Of a stretch of 64,000 nucleotides of DNA, positions 51,085 through 60,613 are shown piece after piece; position 1 is the first letter of the stretch; every line of letters starts with the position of its first letter. The DNA comes from Aromatoleum anaerobium. Lineage in GTDB: Bacteria > Pseudomonadota > Gammaproteobacteria > Burkholderiales > Rhodocyclaceae. The position numbers were made by a program, and so were the translations under genes. The stretch covers positions 1 to 64,000 of the forward strand of contig NZ_WTVG02000038.1 of assembly GCF_012910705.2 (NCBI RefSeq). The letters run 5' to 3'. A model generated the notes under the pieces. That model searched no databases. It was not told where the DNA came from and was given only the letters and a program-made list of their open reading frames with translations.

Positions 51085-52065
51085 ATGCCGCCCACCCTGC
51101 CGGACTTCTCCCAAGGCCGCATCCTCGTCGCCGGCGACGTGATGCTCGACCGCTACTGGCACGGTTCGACGACGCGCATCTCGCCGGAAGCGCCGGTGCC
51201 GATCGTCAAGGTCGAAGGGGACGAGTTCCGCGCCGGGGGCGCGGGCAACGTGGCGCTGAACGTTGCATCGCTCGGCGCCCGGGCCGAACTCGTCGGGCTC
51301 GTCGGCTGCGACGAGGCGGCGCGGCTGTTGCGCGAACGGCTCGCAGGCGGCGGCGTCGTGTGCCGCCTGCTCGACGCGCCGCAGCACCCGACGATCACCA
51401 AACTACGCGTCATCAGCCGCCACCAGCAGCTGATCCGGCTCGATTTCGAGGACAGCTTCGCGGTGCTCGAGAGCGCCGGCATCGAGCAGGCGTTCGAGGA
51501 CGCGCTCGACGCCAGCGCGGCGGTCGTGCTGTCGGACTACGGCAAAGGCACGCTCGCCCAGGTCGGCCAGCTGATCCGCGTCGCGCGCGAACATGCGGTC
51601 GCGATCGTGGTCGACCCGAAAGGCACGGATTTCGGCCGTTACGCCGGCGCGACCGTCATCACGCCGAATCTCAGCGAGTTCGAAGCAGTGGTCGGACCGT
51701 GTGCGGACGAGGCGACTCTCGTGTCGCGCGGCGAGGCGCTGCGCGACAGCCTCGGCCTCGACGCATTGCTGATCACGCGCAGCGAACGCGGCATGACGCT
51801 GCTGCAGAAAGACACCGCGCCGCTGAATTTGCCGACGCAGGCGCGCGACGTGTTCGACGTGACCGGCGCCGGCGACACCGTCGTCGCGGTGCTCGGCGCC
51901 GGGCTGGCGTGCGGCCTGTCCCTCGCGGACGCGACCGCGTTCGCGAACCTCGCCGCCGGCGTCGTCGTCGGCAAGCTCGGCACGGCGACGGTCAGCATCG
52001 CCGAGCTCGACCTCGCGCTGCGCGCGGCGATCGCAGCCGGCCGCCCCGCCGCCATGCCAGGCTGA
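51085..52065 (+). CDS. rfaE1: D-glycero-beta-D-manno-heptose-7-phosphate kinase (HldE domain I)
   Basis: PfkB-family kinase that phosphorylates heptose 7-phosphate at C1 for ADP-heptose synthesis. The 326-residue product has [31 protein letters not shown] at the N-terminus, the GAGNVALN segment and the PfkB signature [14 protein letters not shown] near residue 255. It lacks the cytidylyltransferase-like second domain of E. coli HldE, so a separate rfaE2 must be elsewhere. Start ATG at 51085. First gene of the LPS core group. Confidence 0.94.
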   Translation: MPPTLPDFSQGRILVAGDVMLDRYWHGSTTRISPEAPVPIVKVEGDEFRAGGAGNVALNVASLGARAELVGLVGCDEAARLLRERLAGGGVVCRLLDAPQHPTITKLRVISRHQQLIRLDFEDSFAVLESAGIEQAFEDALDASAAVVLSDYGKGTLAQVGQLIRVAREHAVAIVVDPKGTDFGRYAGATVITPNLSEFEAVVGPCADEATLVSRGEALRDSLGLDALLITRSERGMTLLQKDTAPLNLPTQARDVFDVTGAGDTVVAVLGAGLACGLSLADATAFANLAAGVVVGKLGTATVSIAELDLALRAAIAAGRPAAMPG

Positions 52066-52087
52066 GCGGGTGCATTCAGGAGAAAAC

Positions 52088-53047
52088 ATGATCATCGTCA
52101 CAGGCGGTGCCGGCTTCATCGGCAGCAACATCGTGCAGGGGCTCAACGCCCGCGGCATCACGGACATCCTGGTCGTCGACGACCTCACCGACGGGCACAA
52201 GTGCCTGAACCTCGCCGACGCCGACATCCGCGACTACATGGACAAGGATGAATTCCTGCAGCGCATCCGCGCCGACGAGGACTTCGGACCGGTCGAGGCG
52301 ATCTTCCACGAAGGCGCGTGCTCCTCGACGACCGAGTGGGACGGCCGCTTCGTGATGGCGGTGAACTACGAATACACGAAGTCGTTGCTCGCCTGGGCAG
52401 TGGCGCGGAAAGTGCCGCTGCTGTACGCGTCGTCGGCGTCGGTGTATGGCATGGGTCCGACGTTCCGCGAATCGCGCGAGTTCGAGCGGCCGCTGAACAT
52501 GTACGCGTATTCGAAGTTCCTGTTCGACTGCCATCTGCGCAGGTTCGCGCCGGGCATCGACAGCCAGGTCGCCGGCCTGCGCTACTTCAACGTCTATGGG
52601 CCGCGCGAGCAGCACAAGGGCAGCATGGCGAGCGTCGCGTACCATTTTCACAACCAGTTGAACGACAGCGGCCGCCTGCGCCTGTTCGAAGGCGCCGACG
52701 GCTACGGCCCGGGCGAGCAGCAGCGCGACTTCATCCACGTCGACGACGTCGTCGCGGTGAACCTGTGGCTGCTCGACAACCCCGGGGTGCGCGGCATCTT
52801 CAACGTCGGCACCGGCCGCGCACAGAGCTTCAACGAAGTCGCCCACGCCGCGCTGAGCTGGCACAAGGGCAGCACCGCCGGCGGCGGCATCGACTACATC
52901 GCGTTCCCGGAACACCTGAGAGGCCGCTACCAGAGCTACACGCAGGCCGACATCACGGCGCTGCGCCAGGCGGGCTACGAGGGCGAGTTCATGCCGGTCG
53001 AAGTCGGCGTGCCGCGCTACCTGGAATGGCTCGCGCTGCGCGACTGA
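52088..53047 (+). CDS. hldD: ADP-L-glycero-D-manno-heptose 6-epimerase
   Basis: NADP-dependent epimerase that makes the ADP-heptose used by WaaC and WaaF. The 319-residue SDR protein starts [19 protein letters not shown] (GGAGFIG at 6-12). It contains the active-site [10 protein letters not shown] (Tyr-x3-Lys) and the family segment [23 protein letters not shown]. Start ATG at 52088 behind AGGAG. Its stop overlaps the waaF start by one base (TGATG). Confidence 0.96.
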   Translation: MIIVTGGAGFIGSNIVQGLNARGITDILVVDDLTDGHKCLNLADADIRDYMDKDEFLQRIRADEDFGPVEAIFHEGACSSTTEWDGRFVMAVNYEYTKSLLAWAVARKVPLLYASSASVYGMGPTFRESREFERPLNMYAYSKFLFDCHLRRFAPGIDSQVAGLRYFNVYGPREQHKGSMASVAYHFHNQLNDSGRLRLFEGADGYGPGEQQRDFIHVDDVVAVNLWLLDNPGVRGIFNVGTGRAQSFNEVAHAALSWHKGSTAGGGIDYIAFPEHLRGRYQSYTQADITALRQAGYEGEFMPVEVGVPRYLEWLALRD

Positions 53048-54099
53048 TGCCGACTCGCCGGATTCTCGTCGTCGGGCCGTCGTGGGTCGGGGACATGGTG
53101 ATGGCGCAGAGCCTCTTCATGACGCTGCAGGCCGAAGGCCCGTGCGCGATCGATGTGCTCGCGCCGGGCTGGTCGCTGCCGATCCTCGAACGCATGCCCG
53201 AAGTGCGGCGCGGCATCGCGATGCCGCTCGGCCACGGCCAGTTCGGCCTCGGCATGCGCTGGCGCCTCGGCCGCGAACTCGCCCAGGCCCGCTACGACCA
53301 GGCGATCGTCCTTCCCGGCTCGCTGAAATCCGCGCTCGTGCCGTTCTTCGCCGGCATCGCGCAGCGCACCGCGTTCCGCGGCGAGATGCGTTACGGCCTG
53401 ATCAATGACATGCGCGCGCTCGACAAGGCAGCGCTGCCGATGACGGTGCAGCGCTTCGTCGCGCTCGGCCTGCCGGCGGGCGCCGCCTTGCCCCGGCCGC
53501 TGCCGCGCCCGCGCCTCGTCGCCGACCCCGCAAACCAGGCCCGGCTGCGCGCCGCGCACGGGCTCGCGGCGGACCGGCCGGCGATCAGCTTCATGCCGGG
53601 CGCCGAATACGGCCCGGCCAAGCAATGGCCGCTGCCGCATTTCGCCGCGCTGGCGCGCGCGCTCGTCGCCCGCGGCCAGCAGGTGTGGGTGCTCGGTTCG
53701 GCGAAGGACGCGCCGGCCGGTGACGAGATCGTCGCAGCGGCCGGCGAGGGCGTCGTCAATCTGTGCGGCCGCACCCAGCTCGCCGACGCGGTCGATCTCC
53801 TCGCGATGAGCGAAGCCGCGGTCAGCAACGACTCCGGCCTGATGCACGTCGCCGCGGCGCTCGACCGGCCGCTGGTCGCGGTGTATGGCTCGTCGACGCC
53901 GGACCACACGCCGCCGCTCGCCGACCGTGTCGTGGTGCGCTATCTGCGGCTCGAATGCTCGCCGTGCTTCGCGCGGGTGTGCCCGCTCGGCCACACGCGC
54001 TGCCTCACGGAGGTCACGCCCGAGAGCGTGCTGAACGCGCTGGACAGCCTCGCCCTCGGCACGCCGCTCCGCCTCGCCCGGTCCGCTGGAACGGCCTGA
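53047..54099 (+). CDS. waaF: LPS heptosyltransferase II
   Basis: GT9 enzyme that adds the second heptose to the inner core. The 350-residue product starts RILVVGPSWVGDMVMAQSLF and contains the family block ISFMPGAEYGPAKQWPLPHFAALA. SNDSGLMHVAAALDRPLVAVYGSSTPDHTPPL follows, a typical nucleotide-sugar site. SPCFARVCPLGHTRCL near the end is also characteristic of WaaF. It is coupled to hldD and waaC by one-base overlaps (TGATG). Confidence 0.95.
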   Translation: MPTRRILVVGPSWVGDMVMAQSLFMTLQAEGPCAIDVLAPGWSLPILERMPEVRRGIAMPLGHGQFGLGMRWRLGRELAQARYDQAIVLPGSLKSALVPFFAGIAQRTAFRGEMRYGLINDMRALDKAALPMTVQRFVALGLPAGAALPRPLPRPRLVADPANQARLRAAHGLAADRPAISFMPGAEYGPAKQWPLPHFAALARALVARGQQVWVLGSAKDAPAGDEIVAAAGEGVVNLCGRTQLADAVDLLAMSEAAVSNDSGLMHVAAALDRPLVAVYGSSTPDHTPPLADRVVVRYLRLECSPCFARVCPLGHTRCLTEVTPESVLNALDSLALGTPLRLARSAGTA

Positions 54100-55268
54100 T
54101 GCGCGTGCTGATCGTCAAGACGTCCTCGCTCGGCGACGTCATCCACACGCTTCCCGCGCTGACCGACGCCGCCCGCGCGATCCCCGGGATCCGCTTCGAC
54201 TGGGTCGTCGAGGAAGCCTTCACCGAAATCCCGTCCTGGCATCCGGCGGTCGACCGCGTGATTCCGGTCGCGGTGCGGCGCTGGCGCAAGGCGCCAGTGA
54301 AGGCGCTGGTCAGCGGCGAGTGGCGCCGCTTCAAGCGCGCGGTCGCTGCGACCCGCTACGATGTGACGATCGACGCGCAAGGCCTGCTGAAGAGCGCGCT
54401 GCTGACGCGCTACGGCAGCAAGCCGGTGCATGGCCTCGACGAGGACTCCGCTCGCGAGCCGATCGCAAGCCGCTTCTACACGCACGCGCACGCGGTGCCG
54501 GTCGGCCGCCACGCCGTCGAGCGGGTGCGTGAACTGTTCGCAAAAGCGCTTGGTTATCCGCTGCCGGAAGGGCCGGTCACGTACGGACTCGACCGGCACC
54601 GGCTCGCCGGCGCGGACAACCCCGAACCGTACCTGCTGCTGCTGCATGGCACGACCTGGGTGACCAAGCACTGGCCGGAGCTCTACTGGCAGCGGCTGAT
54701 CGCGCTGGCGACCGCGGCGGGCTGGGCGATCCGTCTGCCGTGGGGCAACGCCGGCGAAGAGGCGCGTGCGCAGCGGCTCGCCGCCGACCAGCCGGCCGTC
54801 ACGGTGCTGCCGCAGCTGAAGCTCGCCGGCATCGCCGCCGAGATTGCCGGCGCACGCGCGTGCGTCGCCGTCGACACCGGGCTGGGCCACCTCGCCGCCG
54901 CGTTCGGCGTGCCGACGCTGTCGCTGTTCGGCCCGACAAATCCCGGCTTCACCGGCGCCTGGGGCCCGAACCAGTTCCACCTCGCGTCGAACATGCCGTG
55001 CGCCCCCTGCCTGCAGCGGCGCTGTACGCACATGCCGACTGCCGACGAGCGCGCGCGCTTCGATCTCGTCGCCGAACAGCCGCTGTGCTTCACCCGCATC
55101 GGCCCGGAGCAGGTGTGGAGCGCACTGCAGCGCATCCTCGACGGCAAGACGTCCGCGGAGGGGGCGCCGGCCGTCCACCCGCTCGCCGCCGACGGCGCGC
55201 CCGGCGGCTTCGACCCGTCGCCTGGGCCGCTCGTCCACACGATGTTCGACCGCAAGGCCTCCGGCTGA
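54099..55268 (+). CDS. waaC: LPS heptosyltransferase I
   Basis: GT9 enzyme that adds the first heptose to Kdo. The 389-residue product begins MRVLIVKTSSLGDVIHTLPALTDA. It contains DVTIDAQGLLKSALLTR, LLLHGTTWVTKHWPELYW and VDTGLGHLAAAFGVPTLSLFGPTNP, all WaaC landmarks. The C-terminal tail (about 40 residues, Pro/Ala/Gly-rich) is longer than usual and probably disordered. Start overlaps the waaF stop and its stop overlaps the waaG start. Confidence 0.95.
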   Translation: MRVLIVKTSSLGDVIHTLPALTDAARAIPGIRFDWVVEEAFTEIPSWHPAVDRVIPVAVRRWRKAPVKALVSGEWRRFKRAVAATRYDVTIDAQGLLKSALLTRYGSKPVHGLDEDSAREPIASRFYTHAHAVPVGRHAVERVRELFAKALGYPLPEGPVTYGLDRHRLAGADNPEPYLLLLHGTTWVTKHWPELYWQRLIALATAAGWAIRLPWGNAGEEARAQRLAADQPAVTVLPQLKLAGIAAEIAGARACVAVDTGLGHLAAAFGVPTLSLFGPTNPGFTGAWGPNQFHLASNMPCAPCLQRRCTHMPTADERARFDLVAEQPLCFTRIGPEQVWSALQRILDGKTSAEGAPAVHPLAADGAPGGFDPSPGPLVHTMFDRKASG

Positions 55269-56389
55269 TGCAGCTCGCGTTCTGCCTGTACAAGTACTTC
55301 CCGTTCGGCGGCCTGCAGCGCGACTTCCTGCGCATCGCGCTGGCGTGCCAGGCGCGCGGCCACGCGATCCGCGTCTACACGCTCGGATGGCACGGCGAAA
55401 TCCCGGCCGGGTTCGAAGTGCTGCGGGTCCCGGTGCGGGCGATCACGAACCCGCGCCGCAACGAGAAATTCACCGCATGGGTGCAGCAGGACCTCGCGCG
55501 CCGCCCCGCCGACCGGGTCGTCGGCTTCAACAAGATGCCCGGGCTCGACGTCTATTACGCCGCCGATCCGTGCTTCGAGGACAAGGCGCGCACGCTGCGC
55601 AACCCGCTGTACCGCATCAGCGGGCGCTATCGGCACTTTTCGGCGTACGAGCGGGCGGTGTTCGCGCCTGAAGTCCACACCGAGATCCTGCTGATCTCGG
55701 CCGCGCAGCAGCCGCTTTTCATGACGCACTACGGCACCCCGGCGCGCCGTTTCCACCTGCTGCCGCCCGGTATCGCCCCCGACCGGCGCGCTCCGCCCGA
55801 CGCCGCGCAGATCCGTGCCGCCTTCCGGCGCGAGTTCAGCCTCGGAGAGGACGATCTCCTGGTCGTGCAGATCGGCTCCGGCTTCAAGACCAAAGGCCTT
55901 GACCGCAGCCTGCGGGCGCTGGCCGCGCTGCCGGAAATGCTGAAAGGGCGCACGCGCCTGATCGCCATCGGACAGGACGACCCCAAGCCGTTCCTCGTGC
56001 AGTTGCACACGCTCGGCCTCGGCGACCGGGTGCGCATCCTCGGCGGACGCGACGACATCCCGCGCTTCCTGCTCGGCGCCGATCTGATGATCCATCCGGC
56101 CTACCACGAGGCCGGCGGCATCGTCCTGCTCGAAGCGCTCGTCGCCGGACTGCCAGTGCTGACGACTTCGGTGTGCGGTTTCGCGCACCATATCGAGGAC
56201 GCGGACTGCGGCATCGTGCTTCCCGAGCCGTTCGAGCAGGCTGCCTGCGATCAGGCCCTGTCCCGCATGCTCGCCGACCTGCCGGCGCGCAGACGATGGA
56301 GTGAAAACGGGCTCGCTTTCGCCGCTAGCGCCGACCTCTACAGCCTGCCCGAGCGCGCCGCGGACGTGATCCTGCGGGGGCGCGGGTGA
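55268..56389 (+). CDS. waaG: LPS core glycosyltransferase WaaG (GT4)
   Basis: Transfers glucose (or another hexose) to heptose II. The 373-residue GT-B protein has the WaaG N-terminus LAFCLYKYFPFGGLQRDFLRIA. VVGFNKMPGLDVYYAADPCF and the C-terminal EAGGIVLLEALVAGLPVLTTSVCGF nucleotide-binding block with the EX7E motif follow. The start ATG at 55268 overlaps the waaC stop. The donor sugar in this organism is not shown by the sequence. Confidence 0.94.
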   Translation: MQLAFCLYKYFPFGGLQRDFLRIALACQARGHAIRVYTLGWHGEIPAGFEVLRVPVRAITNPRRNEKFTAWVQQDLARRPADRVVGFNKMPGLDVYYAADPCFEDKARTLRNPLYRISGRYRHFSAYERAVFAPEVHTEILLISAAQQPLFMTHYGTPARRFHLLPPGIAPDRRAPPDAAQIRAAFRREFSLGEDDLLVVQIGSGFKTKGLDRSLRALAALPEMLKGRTRLIAIGQDDPKPFLVQLHTLGLGDRVRILGGRDDIPRFLLGADLMIHPAYHEAGGIVLLEALVAGLPVLTTSVCGFAHHIEDADCGIVLPEPFEQAACDQALSRMLADLPARRRWSENGLAFAASADLYSLPERAADVILRGRG

Positions 56390-57213
56390 GCACGCCGGCA
56401 ACGCTTTTCGTCGCCGAGCCGTTCCGCTCGCTGTGGGCCGGACGGGATCCGTTCGACATGGTCGAGGCGCTGCAGGGCGAAGTGTTCCGCGAACTCGAGG
56501 GACGCCGCACGCTGCGCACCGAAGCCGGCGGACGCGGCTATTTCGTCAAGATCCACCGCGGCATCGGCTGGCGCGAAATCTTCAAGAACCTGCTGTCGGC
56601 GCGGCTCCCGGTGCTCGGCGCGCGCAACGAATGGCAGGCGATACGGCGGCTCGACGAGCTCGGCGTCGCGACGATGAAGGCGGTTGCCTACGGCGAGCGC
56701 GGGTGCAACCCGGCCCGGCAGCATTCGTTCATCGTCACCGAGGAGCTCGCCCCGACGGTCAGTCTCGAGGATTTCTGCCGCGACTGGCGACGGCTCCCGC
56801 CCGACAGCGCGCTCAAGCATGCGCTGATCGACCGGGTCGCCGACATGGTGCGGCGGATGCACGAAGGCGGCATGAACCACCGCGACCTCTACATCTGCCA
56901 TTTCCTGCTGCACCTCGAGCCGGCCCCCACGCCGAGCGCGCTGCGCCTGTCGCTGATCGACCTGCACCGCTCGCAGATCCGCCCCCGCACGCCGCGGCGC
57001 TGGCGCGACAAGGACCTCGCGGGGCTGTATTTTTCGGCGCTCGATATCGGTCTGACCCGGCGCGACAAGCTTCGCTTCGTGCGGCGATACTTCGGCCGAG
57101 CCCTGCGCGAGGTGCTGCGCGACGAAGCGGCCCTGCTTGCCCGCCTTGAAGCGAAAGCAGGGCGCCTGCACGCCCGCTATCTGCGCAAATACGCTCCGCA
57201 GGCCGCGCGTTGA
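56386..57213 (+). CDS. waaP: LPS core heptose(I) kinase WaaP
   Basis: Phosphorylates heptose I of the inner core, important for outer-membrane integrity. The 275-residue product starts at GTG overlapping the waaG stop (GTGA). Kinase-fold landmarks are K55 (GYFVKIHRG), the hinge FIVTEELAPTVSLEDF and the catalytic loop NHRDLYICHFLL with Asp167. The metal Asp lies in LSLIDLHRSQIRPR. Close to the E. coli protein in length and motifs. Confidence 0.94.
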   Translation: MSTPATLFVAEPFRSLWAGRDPFDMVEALQGEVFRELEGRRTLRTEAGGRGYFVKIHRGIGWREIFKNLLSARLPVLGARNEWQAIRRLDELGVATMKAVAYGERGCNPARQHSFIVTEELAPTVSLEDFCRDWRRLPPDSALKHALIDRVADMVRRMHEGGMNHRDLYICHFLLHLEPAPTPSALRLSLIDLHRSQIRPRTPRRWRDKDLAGLYFSALDIGLTRRDKLRFVRRYFGRALREVLRDEAALLARLEAKAGRLHARYLRKYAPQAAR

Positions 57214-57253
57214 GCGACGCTTCAACGCGCGGCAGGCCGGACTGCTCCGGAAT

Positions 57254-58705
57254 ATGCAAACATCAATGAACCTTCCGCTCGAAACTCCCGCGACGCTGCG
57301 CCGGGCCGGCCGGCATCCGGCCGTGCCGTTTCGCATCGCGCTCGACGGCGGACGGGTCGCGACCGTCAAGCGCCTGCTGCGCGTGTTGCCCGGCAAGCGT
57401 CTGGTGGGCGAAGCGGAAGTCGGCGGGCACGCGGTGCTGGCGAAGTTTTTCATCGCCCGCCGAGGCTGCGCGCGGCACTTCGAGCAGGAACGGGACGGAC
57501 TCGCGGCCCTTGCGGCGCAGGCGATCGCGACGCCGCGGCTGCTCGGTGCCGGCCCGCTCGACGGCGGACATTACCTGCTGACCGAGTTCCTCGACGAGGC
57601 CGAGGATCTCGCCGATGGCTGGCACGCAGCGCTCGCCGCGCACCCCGACGACATCGGCGCCGCCCTCGCCGTGCTCGCTCCCGCGCTCGAGACGCTCGGC
57701 CGCATGCATGCGCGCGGGCTCGCGCAGTCCGATCTGCATCTGGGCAATTTCCTGCGCCATCGCGGGGTGCTCTATGCGATCGACGGCGATGCGATCCGTG
57801 CGCGCCGCCCCGGTCTCCCTCTCGGTGCCGGCGACGCCCTGCGCAACCTTGCGATCCTGCTCGCGCAGTTGCCGCACGAAGCCGATGCGCGACTGCCGGA
57901 CCTGCTGGCCGGCTACCATGCGGGAAATCCGGACATGGCCTTCGATCCCGCATTGCTTCGCCAGGAAATCATCCGCGTGCGGAGCTGGCGGCTGCGCGAC
58001 TACCTCGCGAAGACGCTGCGCGACTGCAGCCTGTTCCACGTCGAGCAGCGCCGCGACCGCTTCGTTTCGGTCGTCCGCCATGAGGCCGGGCGGCTCGCTC
58101 CCGTCGTCGCCGATCCCGACCTCTTCCTCGCCGCCGGAAGCCTGCTGAAGGACGGCGGCAGCAGCACCGTCGCGCGGATCGACATCGGCGCCCGCAAGCG
58201 CGTCATCAAGCGCTACAACATCAAGGGCACCGCACACGCGCTGTCGCGCTTGTGGCGGCCGAGCCGCGCCTGGCACTCGTGGATCGAGGGGCACCGCCTC
58301 GCTTTTCTCGGCATCGCAACGCCGCAGCCGCTGGCGCTGATCGAGCGCCGCTTCGGGCCATTGCGCGGCCGTGCGTGGCTCGTCACCGATTCCTGCGACG
58401 GGCCCCACCTGCTGCAGCATCTCGACGCCGGACGCGAACCGCCGCCTGCCGAGGCGCGAGCGTTGCGCGAGCTTTTCGCCGCCCTGCATCGCGAGCGCAT
58501 CAGCCATGGCGACCTCAAGGCGACGAACCTGCTGTGGGACCAGGGAACGGTGAAACTGATCGACCTCGACGCAATGCGCCAGCACGCCAGCGCTGCCGCC
58601 CACGCCAAGGCGTGGCGCAAGGACCGCGCCCGGCTGCTGCGTAACTGGCCGGAGGGCTGTGCGCTGCGCGGCTGGCTCGACGCGAACCTTCCTCCCGCAA
58701 ACTAG
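57254..58705 (+). CDS. double-domain LPS-kinase-like protein
   Basis: A 483-residue protein with two eukaryotic-like kinase folds in tandem. The first (about 30-200) has K64 (HAVLAKFF), catalytic loop QSDLHLGNFL with Asp160 and metal motif IDGD (177-179). The second (about 300-470) has K319 (RVIKRYN), loop SHGDLKATNLL with Asp420 and metal motif IDLD (437-439). Both appear catalytically complete. Start ATG 57254 or 57266. A double kinase of this length near waaG/waaP also occurs in Pseudomonas, from memory. Substrate unknown; a core sugar is likely. Its stop shares CTAG with the msbA stop. Confidence 0.78.
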   Translation: MQTSMNLPLETPATLRRAGRHPAVPFRIALDGGRVATVKRLLRVLPGKRLVGEAEVGGHAVLAKFFIARRGCARHFEQERDGLAALAAQAIATPRLLGAGPLDGGHYLLTEFLDEAEDLADGWHAALAAHPDDIGAALAVLAPALETLGRMHARGLAQSDLHLGNFLRHRGVLYAIDGDAIRARRPGLPLGAGDALRNLAILLAQLPHEADARLPDLLAGYHAGNPDMAFDPALLRQEIIRVRSWRLRDYLAKTLRDCSLFHVEQRRDRFVSVVRHEAGRLAPVVADPDLFLAAGSLLKDGGSSTVARIDIGARKRVIKRYNIKGTAHALSRLWRPSRAWHSWIEGHRLAFLGIATPQPLALIERRFGPLRGRAWLVTDSCDGPHLLQHLDAGREPPPAEARALRELFAALHRERISHGDLKATNLLWDQGTVKLIDLDAMRQHASAAAHAKAWRKDRARLLRNWPEGCALRGWLDANLPPAN

Positions 58706-60507
58706 CGATCCTCAGCGACCGTCACCTCCTCGCGGAACTGCATCGCGTGCAATCGTGCGTAATGACCGCCCGCGGCGAGGAGTTCAGCATGGCTGCCACG
58801 TTCGACGATGCGCCCGTGGTCCATCACCATGATGACGTCCGCCTGTTCGATGGTGGACAGCCGGTGCGCGATCACGAGCGTCGTACGCGCTTGCATCACG
58901 CGGTGGAGCGCCGCCTGGATATGCCGTTCCGATTCGGTGTCGAGCGCGCTCGTCGCTTCGTCGAGGATCAGGATCGGCGCATCTTTCAGCAGCGCGCGGG
59001 CGATCGCGAGGCGCTGGCGCTGGCCGCCCGACAGCGTCACGCCGTTTTCCCCGATCAGCGTGTCGAAGCCCTGCGGCAGCCGGTCGATGAACTCTTTCGC
59101 ATACCCTGCTTCCGCCGCGGTTTCGACAGCGGCGCGCGGGAGGCCGGCCAGGTCACCGTAAGCGATGTTGTTCGCCACCGTGTCGTTGAACAGGGTCACC
59201 TGCTGCGTCACCAGCGCTATGTGGCGGCGCAGGTTCTTCAGCGTGTAGTCCTCGACATCGACACCGTCGATGAGGATCTGGCCGTGGTCGTGGTGATAGA
59301 AACGCGGAATCAGGTTCGCGAGCGTCGATTTTCCGCTCCCGGAACGGCCGACCAGTGCGACCATCTGCCCCGGCTCGACCGTGAAGCTCACGTTGTCGAG
59401 CACCTCGCGGTCGGCGCCGGGATAACGGAACGACAGCTCGCGCACCTCGATGCGTCCGCTGACACGTTCGCGTTCGACGTGCCCGTGGTCCCCTTCCGGT
59501 TTCTCGTCGAGTTGTTCAAAAATACTCTCGGCGCCAGCGACGCCGCGCTGGATCGTCGAACTGACTTCGGAGAGCTGGCGAATCGGTTTGGGCAGCAGCC
59601 CGGCGGCGGTAATGTAGGCGACGAGATCACCTACCGACGCCTCGCCGCGCAGCCGCAGCACGAGAAACAGCACCACCGCCATCGCGCTGTACGTGACGAG
59701 CTGCAAGGTCGGCGTATAGACCGCCGAAGTCTTGACCATTTTCAGCTGCTTGCGCGTGTTGTCCTCGCTCGCAGCGCGAAAACGCTCCCGCTCGTAGTGC
59801 TCGCCGCCGAAGCTGCGCACAACCCGGTAACCCTGAATCGTTTCGGACGCGACGTGGGTCACGTCCCCCATTGCGACCTGGATCTTCCTGCTCTGCTTGC
59901 GGAACTTGCCGCTCGCGTTCCGGACCATCAGGCTGATCAACGGCAGGATCGCGACCATCACCAGCGTGAGCCGCCAGTTCATCCACAGCAGGTACGCGAA
60001 GAGGAACACGACGGTGAGCCCCTCGCGGATCACGATCTTGATCGCATCGGTCGCCGCGCCGGTGACCATCGTCACGTTGAACGTGATGCGCGAGATCAGG
60101 TGCCCGGAGCTGTGCTGGTCGAAATAGCTGTTCGGCAGGCGCAGCAGGCTGTCGAACAGCGCCTGGCGCAGATCCTGGACGAGTCCCAGCGAAACTCTCG
60201 CGAGGAAATAATTGCCGAGGTAGCCGCCCAGCCCCTGCCACGCCGCGATCAGCACGATCATCAGCGGCACGCCGTGCATCAGCTCCATACCGTCGAGCAG
60301 CGGCACTCCGCTGACCAGCGCCGCGTCGGGATGCGTCAGGCCATCGACGAAATACTTCAGCACCCCGGCGAGCATCGGCTGCGAGGACGCGAAGATGACG
60401 TAGCCGAGGATGCTGATGGCGAACAGTCCGACATAGGGCCGGACGTAGCTCAGCAGGCGTAAATAGATACGGATGCTGGAGACAACTGGGACAGCAACTG
60501 GGGGCAT
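58702..60507 (-). CDS. msbA: lipid A export ABC transporter MsbA
   Basis: Flips lipid A-core across the inner membrane. The 601-residue half-transporter has six membrane helices in the first 320 residues. The ATPase domain follows, with Walker A GRSGSGKST, signature LSGGQRQRLAIARA and Walker B LILDEATSALD. The loop AATDAIKIVIREGLTVVFLFAYLLWMNWRLTL is MsbA-like. It is transcribed toward the core genes and ends on the same CTAG as the double kinase gene. Divergent from the next kinase-like gene. Confidence 0.93.
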   Translation of the reverse strand: MPPVAVPVVSSIRIYLRLLSYVRPYVGLFAISILGYVIFASSQPMLAGVLKYFVDGLTHPDAALVSGVPLLDGMELMHGVPLMIVLIAAWQGLGGYLGNYFLARVSLGLVQDLRQALFDSLLRLPNSYFDQHSSGHLISRITFNVTMVTGAATDAIKIVIREGLTVVFLFAYLLWMNWRLTLVMVAILPLISLMVRNASGKFRKQSRKIQVAMGDVTHVASETIQGYRVVRSFGGEHYERERFRAASEDNTRKQLKMVKTSAVYTPTLQLVTYSAMAVVLFLVLRLRGEASVGDLVAYITAAGLLPKPIRQLSEVSSTIQRGVAGAESIFEQLDEKPEGDHGHVERERVSGRIEVRELSFRYPGADREVLDNVSFTVEPGQMVALVGRSGSGKSTLANLIPRFYHHDHGQILIDGVDVEDYTLKNLRRHIALVTQQVTLFNDTVANNIAYGDLAGLPRAAVETAAEAGYAKEFIDRLPQGFDTLIGENGVTLSGGQRQRLAIARALLKDAPILILDEATSALDTESERHIQAALHRVMQARTTLVIAHRLSTIEQADVIMVMDHGRIVERGSHAELLAAGGHYARLHAMQFREEVTVAEDR

Positions 60508-60613
60508 GAAATTCGGGATGTCGGCGGATCGCTGGATGGTACCACGGGCGTTTTGGGGGACATTTCACTGCTCGCGCGATTAAGATTCGCACTTTGCCCG
60601 AGCAGGAGCCTTC

